Below the pieces are notes generated by a model, which did no database searches, was not told where the DNA came from, and worked only from the letters and a program-made list of their open reading frames with translations. 5,138 bases of DNA from JBGPLH01 sp041486365 [NCBI: Thermodesulfobacteriota bacterium] (lineage in GTDB: Bacteria > JAUYMQ01). Location: assembly GCA_041486365.1 (NCBI GenBank), contig JBGPLH010000254.1, positions 1-5,138 of the forward strand, written 5' to 3'. The number at the start of each line of letters is the position of its first letter. Positions within the stretch are counted from its first letter, which is position 1. Both the position numbers and the translations under genes were made by a program. This document shows, one piece after another, positions 1-5,138 of this stretch.

Positions 1-2628
1 ATCGTGAAGTCCAAGAGCATGTCGGGCTTCCGGGCGGAGTACGTCCCCGGATGGGACTGCCACGGGCTTCCGATCGAGCACCAGGTAGACAAGGAGCTGG
101 GGCCGAAAAAGACGAAGATGACCGTCCGGGAGATCCGGGAAGCCTGCCGCGCCTACGCCGACAAGTTCGTCGACATCCAGCGGGAGGGATTCAAGCGACT
201 CGGCGTGCTCGGGCGGTGGAACGATCCTTATCTCACGACCGAGCCGGGCTACGAGGCGGCGGAGATCCGCGAGCTGGCGAAATTCGCCCTCATGGGTTCC
301 GTGTACCGCGGCAAGAAGCCGGTCCACTGGTGCTGGTCCTGCCGCACGGCGCTCGCGGAGGCCGAGGTCGAGTACGAGGAGCGCACGTCGTCGTCGGTGT
401 ACGTGAAGTTCCCCATCCCGCCCGGGAACAAGGATCTGGAAGAGCGTATTCCGGCCCTCAAGGGAAAGAAGGTCTCGATTGTCATCTGGACCACGACTCC
501 CTGGACGCTCCCCGCGAACTTAGCACTCGCCGTCCACCCGGAGTTCCCCTACCGGGCCGTGGAGGTGGGCGACGAGATTTTCATCGTCGCGGAGGGGCTG
601 CTCGAGCCCGTGAGCAAGGCACTTGGCTGGGAGAGCCCGCGGCTCGTGGCGCGCTTCGCGGGGCGGCAGATCGAAGGCATCGAGGCCATGCATCCCTGGG
701 CGGGGCGACCCTCGAAGGTCGTGCTCGGCGATCACGTGACTCTCGACGCCGGCACGGGGATCGTTCACACGGCCCCGGGCCACGGGCAGGAGGACTACGA
801 GATCGGCATCGCCTGCGGGCTCGACATCTACACGCCGGTGGACGACCGGGGGCACTTCACGGACGACGTGGCGAAGTTCGCGGGGCTCTTCGTCCTCACG
901 GACGGGAACGAGCGCGTGGTGGCGTTCATGCGCGAGCAGGGCGTGCTGCTGGGTGAGCACAAGGTGAGCCACTCCTACCCGCACTGCTGGCGCTGCAAGA
1001 ACCCGGTGATCTTCCGCGCCACGGAGCAGTGGTTCATCAGCATGGCCTCCCGGGACCTGCGCAAGCGGGCGATCGAGGAGATCCGCCGCGTTTCCTGGAT
1101 CCCGCCCTGGGGGCGCGACCGGATCCTGGGGATGGTCGAGAACCGCCCCGACTGGTGCATCTCGCGCCAGCGCAAGTGGGGCGTGCCGATCCCGGCCTGG
1201 CGCTGCGCGGGGTGCGGCGAGTGGATGGTGTCGGCGGAGGCGATGACCCGCGTGGCGGATGTCTTCGAGCGGAAGGGGTCCGATGTCTGGTTCGCGGACG
1301 AAGGACCCTACGCGCCCCCGAAGAATCCCGGAGAAGAGGACGCGCTGCTGCCGCCCGGCGCCGCCTGCGAGAAGTGCGGCGGAAAGGACTTCACCCGCGA
1401 CGCGAGCATCCTCGACGTCTGGTTCGACTCGGGATCGTCCTGGGCGGGCGTGCTCGAGCGGCGGGAGGGGCTCTCGTTTCCGGCGGACATGTACCTCGAG
1501 GGGAGCGACCAGCACCGCGGGTGGTTCCAGTCCTCGCTCCTCGTCGCGGTCGGCACGCGGGGGCGAGCGCCCTTCCAGGCGGTGCTCACCCACGGCTTCG
1601 TCGTCGACGAGGACGGCCGCAAGTATTCCAAGTCCACACCGAACTTCGTGCCGCCCGAGAAGATCCTCCAGGCACAGGGGGCGGAGATCTTCCGCCTCTG
1701 GGTCGCGGCCGAGGACTACCGGAAGGACATCTCGTTCTCCGACGACATCCTCACGCGCCTGGGCGAGGCGTACCGCAAGATCCGCAACACCTGCCGCTTC
1801 ATGCTGGCCAACCTGTACGACTTCGATCCGTCGCGGGATCGCGCCGAGGTCCAGGAGATGGCGGGAATAGACCGCTGGATCCTCCACCGGCTCACGAAGC
1901 TCGTGGAGCGGCTGCGGCGCGCCTATGACGAGTACGAGTTCCACGTCGTCTTCCACGCGTTGAACCAGTTCTGCACGGTGGATCTCTCGTCCCTCTACAT
2001 GGACGTGCTCAAGGACCGTCTTTACTGCTCCGCGGCCGGCGACCGCGGGCGGCGTGCGGCGCAGACGGTGCTCTACGAGATCCTGCACGCCGTGACGCGC
2101 CTCATGGCGCCGGTGCTCTCCTTCACCGCGGAGGACGTCTGGGATCACGTGCCGGGCGAGAAGGCGGCCTCGGTGCACCTCGCGCTCCTGCCGGAGCCGA
2201 ACACGACCTTCGCGAACGAGGCGCTCTCCGCTGAGTTCGACGCGCTCCTCCGGATCCGGGCGGAGGCCTCCAAAGCCCTCGAGGACGCGCGCAAGGCCAA
2301 GCGGATCGGGAACGCGACCGAGGCACGGCTCGAGATGAGCTTGCCGGAGGGCGAGACGGAGGTCTTCCAGCGGTGGCTCGGTAACCCGGCCGAGGACCTC
2401 GCGGGGCTCTTCCTGGTCTCGCGGATCGATCTGGTGGGCACGCCCTCGGGTCCGGACATCTTCGAGAGCGGGGAGATCCCCGGGCTGCGGGTGAGCGTGC
2501 TCCCCGCTACGGGGACAAAGTGCCCGCGCTGCTGGAACTTCCGGGAGGACGTGGGCGGCGACCCGGCACACCCTGAGACCTGCGGGCGCTGCGCCTCCGT
2601 GCTGGGCGCTCGCGGAGCGGCGGCATGA
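1..2628 (+). CDS. ileS: Isoleucine--tRNA ligase (IleRS), 5'-truncated by the window edge
   Basis: Cytoplasmic class I synthetase that charges tRNA-Ile with isoleucine and edits mischarged valine. The frame is open from base 1, giving 875 residues; the usual bacterial length is about 930, so some 55-65 N-terminal residues, including the HIGH motif, lie upstream. The GTG at base 4 is internal, not a start. Residues numbered from base 1: YVPGWDCHGLPIE at 14-26; CP1 editing domain with WTTTPWTLPAN at 163-173 and GTGIVHTAPGHGQEDY at 251-266; WCISRQRKWG at 385-394; DVWFDSGSSW at 472-481; GSDQHRGWFQSSLL at 501-514; KMSKS-equivalent loop KYSKS at 541-545; anticodon-binding domain from about 620, with DLSSLYMDVLKDRLY at 661-675. 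CxxC pairs at 402/405 and 456/459 probably bind zinc. The C-terminal CxxC pairs 841/844 and 861/864 form the zinc finger typical of the bacterial IleS1 type. Oddities are the KYSKS-TPN loop and a rare TTA leucine codon at 520-522. Confidence 0.98.
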   Translation: MVKSKSMSGFRAEYVPGWDCHGLPIEHQVDKELGPKKTKMTVREIREACRAYADKFVDIQREGFKRLGVLGRWNDPYLTTEPGYEAAEIRELAKFALMGSVYRGKKPVHWCWSCRTALAEAEVEYEERTSSSVYVKFPIPPGNKDLEERIPALKGKKVSIVIWTTTPWTLPANLALAVHPEFPYRAVEVGDEIFIVAEGLLEPVSKALGWESPRLVARFAGRQIEGIEAMHPWAGRPSKVVLGDHVTLDAGTGIVHTAPGHGQEDYEIGIACGLDIYTPVDDRGHFTDDVAKFAGLFVLTDGNERVVAFMREQGVLLGEHKVSHSYPHCWRCKNPVIFRATEQWFISMASRDLRKRAIEEIRRVSWIPPWGRDRILGMVENRPDWCISRQRKWGVPIPAWRCAGCGEWMVSAEAMTRVADVFERKGSDVWFADEGPYAPPKNPGEEDALLPPGAACEKCGGKDFTRDASILDVWFDSGSSWAGVLERREGLSFPADMYLEGSDQHRGWFQSSLLVAVGTRGRAPFQAVLTHGFVVDEDGRKYSKSTPNFVPPEKILQAQGAEIFRLWVAAEDYRKDISFSDDILTRLGEAYRKIRNTCRFMLANLYDFDPSRDRAEVQEMAGIDRWILHRLTKLVERLRRAYDEYEFHVVFHALNQFCTVDLSSLYMDVLKDRLYCSAAGDRGRRAAQTVLYEILHAVTRLMAPVLSFTAEDVWDHVPGEKAASVHLALLPEPNTTFANEALSAEFDALLRIRAEASKALEDARKAKRIGNATEARLEMSLPEGETEVFQRWLGNPAEDLAGLFLVSRIDLVGTPSGPDIFESGEIPGLRVSVLPATGTKCPRCWNFREDVGGDPAHPETCGRCASVLGARGAAA
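2614..2617 (+). promoter_or_regulatory. Ribosome binding site of lspA, inside the ileS 3' end
   Basis: GGAG lies 7 bases before the lspA ATG at 2625, within the last codons of ileS. The ileS stop TGA (2626-2628) and lspA ATG (2625-2627) share the sequence ATGA. This arrangement is typical of translational coupling, where ribosomes ending on ileS can re-initiate on lspA. It supports ATG 2625 as the lspA start. Confidence 0.6.
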
Positions 2629-3125
2629 GCCCCAAGCTCCGCATCCTGCTCGCCGTCGCGCCACTCGTCGTGCTGATGGACCAGCTCACGAAGCACCTGG
2701 TGAACGCGAGCCTCGCGCCCTACGGCTCCGTGACGGTGATCGAGAATTTCCTGTACCTCTCCCACGTGCGCAATCCGGGGGGCGCCTTCGGCGTGCTCTC
2801 CTGGGTCCATCCGAACATCTTCGTGCTCGTCGCGGCCGGGGCGATCGGCGTGATATTCCTCTTCTACGTGAGCCTCGGAGCGACCCAGCGCCTCCCGGCG
2901 CTCGCGCTCGCCCTGATCCTCGGCGGCGCCATCGGCAACCTTTGCGACCGCATCCGGCTGGGACAGGTGGTCGACTTCATCGACGTCCACTGGCATGCGT
3001 TCAAGTGGCCCGCGTTCAACGTGGCGGACGCTGCCATCACGATCGGCGTGTCGCTCCTCGTGATCGAGATGCTCGGGAGCGGGACGGACAAACGCCGGCT
3101 GGCCGAAGGGACCTCCGGCAAATGA
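2625..3125 (+). CDS. lspA: Lipoprotein signal peptidase (signal peptidase II)
   Basis: Inner-membrane aspartyl protease that cuts the signal peptide from diacylglyceryl-modified prolipoproteins, just before the lipidated cysteine; the target of globomycin. The 166 residues match the usual family length of about 160-170. Hydrophobic segments at about 5-18, 64-83, 91-107 and 131-152 fit the four-helix fold. Family motifs are in order: DQLTK at 19-23, RNPGGAFG at 49-56, GGAIGNLCDRIRLGQVVDF at 100-118 and FNVADAAITIG at 131-141. The catalytic aspartates are inferred to be D117 (VVDF) and D135 (NVAD), equivalent to D124 and D143 of the Pseudomonas enzyme. The NPGGAFG box differs slightly from the common NxGAAF form but keeps the conserved Asn and Phe. 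The start is fixed by the ATGA overlap with ileS, its usual upstream neighbour. The gene is intact and expected to be functional. Confidence 0.97.
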   Translation: MSPKLRILLAVAPLVVLMDQLTKHLVNASLAPYGSVTVIENFLYLSHVRNPGGAFGVLSWVHPNIFVLVAAGAIGVIFLFYVSLGATQRLPALALALILGGAIGNLCDRIRLGQVVDFIDVHWHAFKWPAFNVADAAITIGVSLLVIEMLGSGTDKRRLAEGTSGK

Positions 3126-3126
3126 G

Positions 3127-3140
3127 CGCCGCGCGCGGCG
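3127..3140. repeat. 14-base perfect palindrome in the lspA-lgt gap
   Basis: The sequence CGCCGCGCGCGGCG is its own reverse complement and fills half of the 27-base gap between lspA and lgt. As RNA it could fold into a 5-bp G/C stem with a 4-base loop just upstream of the lgt ribosome binding site. No T-run follows, so it is not an intrinsic terminator. Given the base composition it may be chance. Confidence 0.4.
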
Positions 3141-3144
3141 GCCC

Positions 3145-3149
3145 GGGGA
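3145..3149 (+). promoter_or_regulatory. Weak, closely spaced ribosome binding site of lgt
   Basis: GGGGA is the only purine-rich match before the lgt ATG at 3153, leaving just 3 bases of spacing, shorter than the usual 5-9. The lspA stop at 3123-3125 is in the same frame as lgt and no other start codon lies between, so ATG 3153 is still the best start. The protein then begins MHPNLFELP, the usual Lgt N-terminus. Initiation may rely partly on ribosomes arriving from lspA. Confidence 0.4.
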
Positions 3150-3152
3150 CCG

Positions 3153-3938
3153 ATGCATCCGAACCTGTTTGAGCTCCCGATCTTCGGCGGAACGGCCGTC
3201 CATACCTACGGCGTGCTCCTCGCGACGGGGTTCCTCTCGGCGGTGGGCTTCTGCGTGCACCAGGCGCGGCGGTACGGCGAGAACCCGCAGCGCATCCTCG
3301 ACCTCTGCTTCTACATCCTGATCGCCGCGATCCTGGGCTCCCGGATCTACTTCGTGGCGATCGAGTGGCCCTACTTCTCGGAACACCCGAAGGAGATCCT
3401 CAACCTCACGAGCGGAGGGCTGGTCTTCTACGGCGGGGCGATCGGCGGGACGCTCACGGCGATGTTCCTCATGTGGAAATGGAAATTACCCTTCTGGCGT
3501 ACCTGCGATCTCATGGCGCCGGCTGTACCCATCGGGATCTTCTTCGGGCGCCTGGGCTGTTTCGCCGCGGGCTGCTGCTACGGGCGCGAGACGAACGTCC
3601 CCTGGGCGGCGGTCTTCCGGGACGCCGCCACGCTCGCGCCCCGGGACGTGCCGATCCACCCGACGCAGCTGTATGCCTCGCTGGACGGCGTGGTCCTCTT
3701 CGTGGCGCTCGTCCTCTTGCAGCGGGTCAAGCGCTTCGACGGGCAGGTCTTCTGCGCGCTCCTGATCGGCTACGCGGTGCTCCGTTACCTCGTGGAGGAG
3801 CCCTTCCGGGCCGACGCGCGCGGGGCGGCGGTCGAGGGAATCTCGGTATCCGTGGCGACGGGAGTTCCGGTGCTCCTCGTGGGCCTCGGGCTCATGCTCT
3901 TCCTCGGCTGGCGCGCGCGGATCGCGCGCGCGGCCTGA
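3153..3938 (+). CDS. lgt: Phosphatidylglycerol--prolipoprotein diacylglyceryl transferase
   Basis: Inner-membrane enzyme for the first step of lipoprotein maturation: it moves diacylglycerol from phosphatidylglycerol to the lipobox cysteine, making the substrate of LspA encoded just upstream. At 261 residues it is slightly shorter than E. coli Lgt (about 290). About seven hydrophobic segments are visible, near 15-35, 49-70, 88-108, 117-136, 178-190, 198-214 and 230-252. Motifs: N-terminal [13 protein letters not shown] at 17-20 (Y19, equivalent to E. coli Y26); GGLVFYGG at 88-95; signature [13 protein letters not shown] at 132-144; HPTQLYAS at 169-176; RYLVEEPFR at 211-219. Relative to E. coli, H103 is replaced by Y93, N146 by C136 and E151 by C141, whereas R143 (R133) and G154 (G144) are kept. 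I recall this variant as common outside Gammaproteobacteria. A local A/T-richer patch (about 3474-3490) contains a rare TTA codon (3486-3488). The gene is intact. Confidence 0.95.
   Translation: MHPNLFELPIFGGTAVHTYGVLLATGFLSAVGFCVHQARRYGENPQRILDLCFYILIAAILGSRIYFVAIEWPYFSEHPKEILNLTSGGLVFYGGAIGGTLTAMFLMWKWKLPFWRTCDLMAPAVPIGIFFGRLGCFAAGCCYGRETNVPWAAVFRDAATLAPRDVPIHPTQLYASLDGVVLFVALVLLQRVKRFDGQVFCALLIGYAVLRYLVEEPFRADARGAAVEGISVSVATGVPVLLVGLGLMLFLGWRARIARAA
3911..3931. repeat. Inverted repeat (9-bp stem, GAT loop) at the lgt 3' end
   Basis: Arms GCGCGCGCG (3911-3919) and CGCGCGCGC (3923-3931) are perfectly complementary around the bases GAT. They encode the Arg/Ala-rich C-terminal tail of Lgt, ending 4 bases before its stop codon. 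There is no T-tract after the stem, so I do not call a terminator. It might affect mRNA stability or initiation at the next gene, or simply reflect alternating Arg and Ala codons in G+C-rich DNA. Confidence 0.45.
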
Positions 3939-3940
3939 GG
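3937..3940 (+). promoter_or_regulatory. Ribosome binding site of the FAH gene, overlapping the lgt stop
   Basis: GAGG begins inside the lgt stop codon (TGA, 3936-3938) and lies 5 bases before the GTG at 3946. It favours GTG 3946 as the start of the FAH-family gene and implies that its translation is coupled to lgt. Confidence 0.5.
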
Positions 3941-3945
3941 GCGCC

Positions 3946-4773
3946 GTGCGTTTCTTGAAGGCGCGCCACCGCGGCGAGAGCGGCTGGTGGAGGCTCGACG
4001 ATCAAATAATGTCGGCCCGCGCTTCGCACGGGGCATCCGGTGAGCGCTCGCTCGTCTTCGTGGGCGAGCGGCCGCCCTGGGAGGCGCCGCCGGAGGAGGG
4101 ACGGCGCGGGGCAGGCCAGGAGCCCCGGCGCGCGGACTTCGACGCGGTAACGCTCCTCGCGCCCGCATCGCCCACGAAAATCGTCGCCATCGGTCTCAAC
4201 TACCGCGATCACGCCGCCGAGATGGGCGCCCCGCTTCCGGAGGAACCGCTGATCTTCCTGAAGCCGCCGTCGGCGATCATCGGGCCGGAAGAGGACATCG
4301 TGCTTCCACCGATGTCGGAGCGGGTCGATTACGAGGGGGAGCTGGCGGTCGTGATCGGCCGCCGGGTGAAGGACGCGGGGCCCGGAGAGGCCCACGCGGC
4401 GATTTTCGGCTACACCTGCATGAACGACGTGACCGCCCGCGATCTGCAGGCCAGGGACGGCCAGTGGTCGCGGGCGAAGGGGTTCGATACCTTCGCCTGC
4501 GTGGGCCCGGCCATCGCTACGGGGATCGATCCTTCGGATCTCCCCATCGAAACCTGGCTCAACGGCCGCCGCGTGCAGGCCTCCCGCACGAGCCAGCTCA
4601 TATTCGACGTCGCCGCGCTCGTGAGCTTCGTGTCGCGCGTGATGACGCTGGAGCCGGGTGACATCCTTTCGACCGGGACGCCCACGGGCGTCGGCCCGCT
4701 CACCGCGGGCGACGTCGTCGAGATCCGGATCGAGGGGATCGGCACGCTGCGCAACCCGGTCCGAAAGGACTGA
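3946..4773 (+). CDS. Fumarylacetoacetate hydrolase (FAH) family protein, substrate unknown
   Basis: A probable soluble, divalent-metal-dependent enzyme of the FAH fold, acting on a 2-oxo or acylpyruvate-type acid (hydrolysis, decarboxylation or tautomerisation). The 275 residues split into a poorly conserved N-terminal part (1-66, with a charged, Pro/Gly-rich stretch at about 28-62) and the catalytic domain from about 75. Motifs: [14 protein letters not shown] at 81-94; [12 protein letters not shown] at 103-114; [11 protein letters not shown] at 128-138, with E130 and E132 as inferred metal ligands; [14 protein letters not shown] at 155-168, with D161 as third ligand; K178 before [15 protein letters not shown] at 241-250. 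H89 and E92 match the catalytic His-Glu pair of human FAHD1, an acylpyruvase and oxaloacetate decarboxylase. The GTG start is chosen because it follows the lgt stop by 7 bases and has a ribosome binding site. Family assignment is firm. Labels such as 2-hydroxyhepta-2,4-diene-1,7-dioate isomerase would be over-specific, since no aromatic-degradation genes are nearby. Confidence 0.93.
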   Translation: MRFLKARHRGESGWWRLDDQIMSARASHGASGERSLVFVGERPPWEAPPEEGRRGAGQEPRRADFDAVTLLAPASPTKIVAIGLNYRDHAAEMGAPLPEEPLIFLKPPSAIIGPEEDIVLPPMSERVDYEGELAVVIGRRVKDAGPGEAHAAIFGYTCMNDVTARDLQARDGQWSRAKGFDTFACVGPAIATGIDPSDLPIETWLNGRRVQASRTSQLIFDVAALVSFVSRVMTLEPGDILSTGTPTGVGPLTAGDVVEIRIEGIGTLRNPVRKD

Positions 4774-4777
4774 GGAG
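4772..4777 (+). promoter_or_regulatory. Strong ribosome binding site of dapL
   Basis: GAGGAG begins within the stop codon of the FAH gene (TGA, 4771-4773) and leaves 8 bases before the ATG at 4786. It is the best Shine-Dalgarno match in the window and fixes the dapL start. It suggests dapL is translated more efficiently than the genes before it. Confidence 0.75.
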
Positions 4778-4785
4778 CCCTTTTC

Positions 4786-5138
4786 ATGCCCGACTTTTCG
4801 CTGGCCGACCGGCTGTCCCGCCTGCCGCCGTACCTGTTTGCCGAGATAGACCGCATGAAGCGCGAGGCCCTCTCCCGCGGCGTGGACATCATCGATCTCG
4901 GCGTCGGCGATCCGGATCAGCCCACACCCGCCCACATCGTCGAGAAGCTCAAGGCGGCGGCCGCGGATCCGGCGAACCATCGCTACCCCTCCTACGAGGG
5001 CATGCCGCGCTTCCGCGAGGCGGTGACGAACTGGTACCGACGACGCTTCGGCGTGACACTCGATCCGGCGACGGAAGTGGTCTCGCTGATCGGCTCGAAG
5101 GAGGGCATAGCCCACCTCCCGCTCGCCTTCGTGAATCC
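4786..5138 (+). CDS. dapL: LL-diaminopimelate aminotransferase, 3'-truncated by the window edge
   Basis: PLP-dependent fold-type I aminotransferase that converts tetrahydrodipicolinate directly to LL-diaminopimelate with glutamate as amino donor, bypassing the succinylase or acetylase steps of lysine and peptidoglycan precursor synthesis. The frame stays open to the window end, giving 117 complete codons, about 30% of a protein usually near 390-410 residues. Family blocks: [17 protein letters not shown] at 12-28; [14 protein letters not shown] at 35-48; [17 protein letters not shown] at 64-80; WYRRRFGV at 83-90; [17 protein letters not shown] at 101-117, the start of the cofactor-phosphate binding region. 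The PLP-binding lysine lies beyond the window. The RYPSYEGM and GSKEGIAH blocks favour DapL over the related alanine and aspartate aminotransferases, but the truncated sequence cannot fully exclude them. It lies 12 bases after the FAH gene, so is probably co-transcribed. Confidence 0.9.
   Translation, partial: MPDFSLADRLSRLPPYLFAEIDRMKREALSRGVDIIDLGVGDPDQPTPAHIVEKLKAAAADPANHRYPSYEGMPRFREAVTNWYRRRFGVTLDPATEVVSLIGSKEGIAHLPLAFVN

Noticed and set aside
4-6. GTG at base 4 as the start of ileS
   Set aside because: The codons at and after it match the internal region just after the HIGH motif of IleRS, and the frame is open to base 1. The gene simply enters the window from upstream.
520-522. TTA leucine codon in ileS, with a second at 3486-3488 in lgt, as possible signs of bldA-like regulation or gene transfer
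   Set aside because: Two isolated rare codons in housekeeping genes are weak evidence, and nothing else suggests a Streptomyces-type host or foreign origin.
520-2664. Long open frame (714 codons) on the minus strand opposite ileS and the start of lspA
   Set aside because: It is antisense to a clearly recognised IleRS. Its translation is rich in Arg, Pro, Ala, Glu, His and Val with no recognisable domain, as expected from the complement of G+C-rich codons.
3122-3172. ATG at 3122 overlapping the lspA stop (ATGA), resembling a coupled start for the next gene
   Set aside because: It is not in the lgt frame and stops after 16 codons; the protein motifs place the lgt start at 3153.
3892-5115. 407-codon open frame on the minus strand opposite the FAH gene and dapL
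   Set aside because: It runs antisense to two genes with strong family motifs, has no recognisable motif of its own, and has Arg/His/Asp-rich composition typical of a shadow frame.
1-5138. Hidden mobile element, CRISPR array, defence system, toxin-antitoxin pair or RNA gene
   Set aside because: Five contiguous housekeeping-type genes cover nearly all of the window, gaps are 27 bases or less, and I saw no direct-repeat array, terminal inverted repeat or tRNA-like fold.

Overview
This is an ordinary, gene-dense stretch of a bacterial chromosome with high G+C (roughly two thirds by eye, with strong G/C preference at third codon positions). All genes lie on the + strand. It holds five genes, of which the first and last are cut by the window edges: ileS (5' end missing), lspA, lgt, a fumarylacetoacetate hydrolase (FAH) family gene, and dapL (3' end missing). 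I see no mobile element, CRISPR array, RNA gene, phage gene or defence system, and no convincing new biological system.

Layout: ileS (1-2628) overlaps lspA (2625-3125) by four bases in an ATGA junction. lgt (3153-3938) follows after 27 bases, the FAH gene (3946-4773, GTG start) after 7, and dapL (4786 to the window end) after 12. No gap is long enough for a promoter plus a terminator, and no hairpin is followed by a T-tract, so the five genes look like one transcription unit whose promoter lies upstream of the window. No stretch over 30 bases is without a gene.

How the genes relate: ileS-lspA is a very common bacterial pair. Here lgt is added, so the first two enzymes of lipoprotein maturation are adjacent (Lgt adds diacylglycerol to the lipobox cysteine, then LspA removes the signal peptide). 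DapL makes LL-diaminopimelate for peptidoglycan and lysine. The unit is therefore mostly cell-envelope and translation housekeeping. The FAH-family enzyme is the odd member: its substrate cannot be read from the sequence.

Organism: the Lgt variant (GRLGCF...GCCYG), the IleRS tail (AEDYRKDISFSDDIL, then IRNTCRF) and use of the DapL route suggest a high-G+C relative of the former Deltaproteobacteria (Desulfobacterota/Myxococcota) or a neighbouring candidate phylum. This is an inference from recalled family patterns, not a database result. The points most worth a second look are a non-canonical KYSKS-TPN catalytic loop in IleRS, replacement of several E. coli-type active-site residues in Lgt, and the unexplained FAH gene between lgt and dapL.
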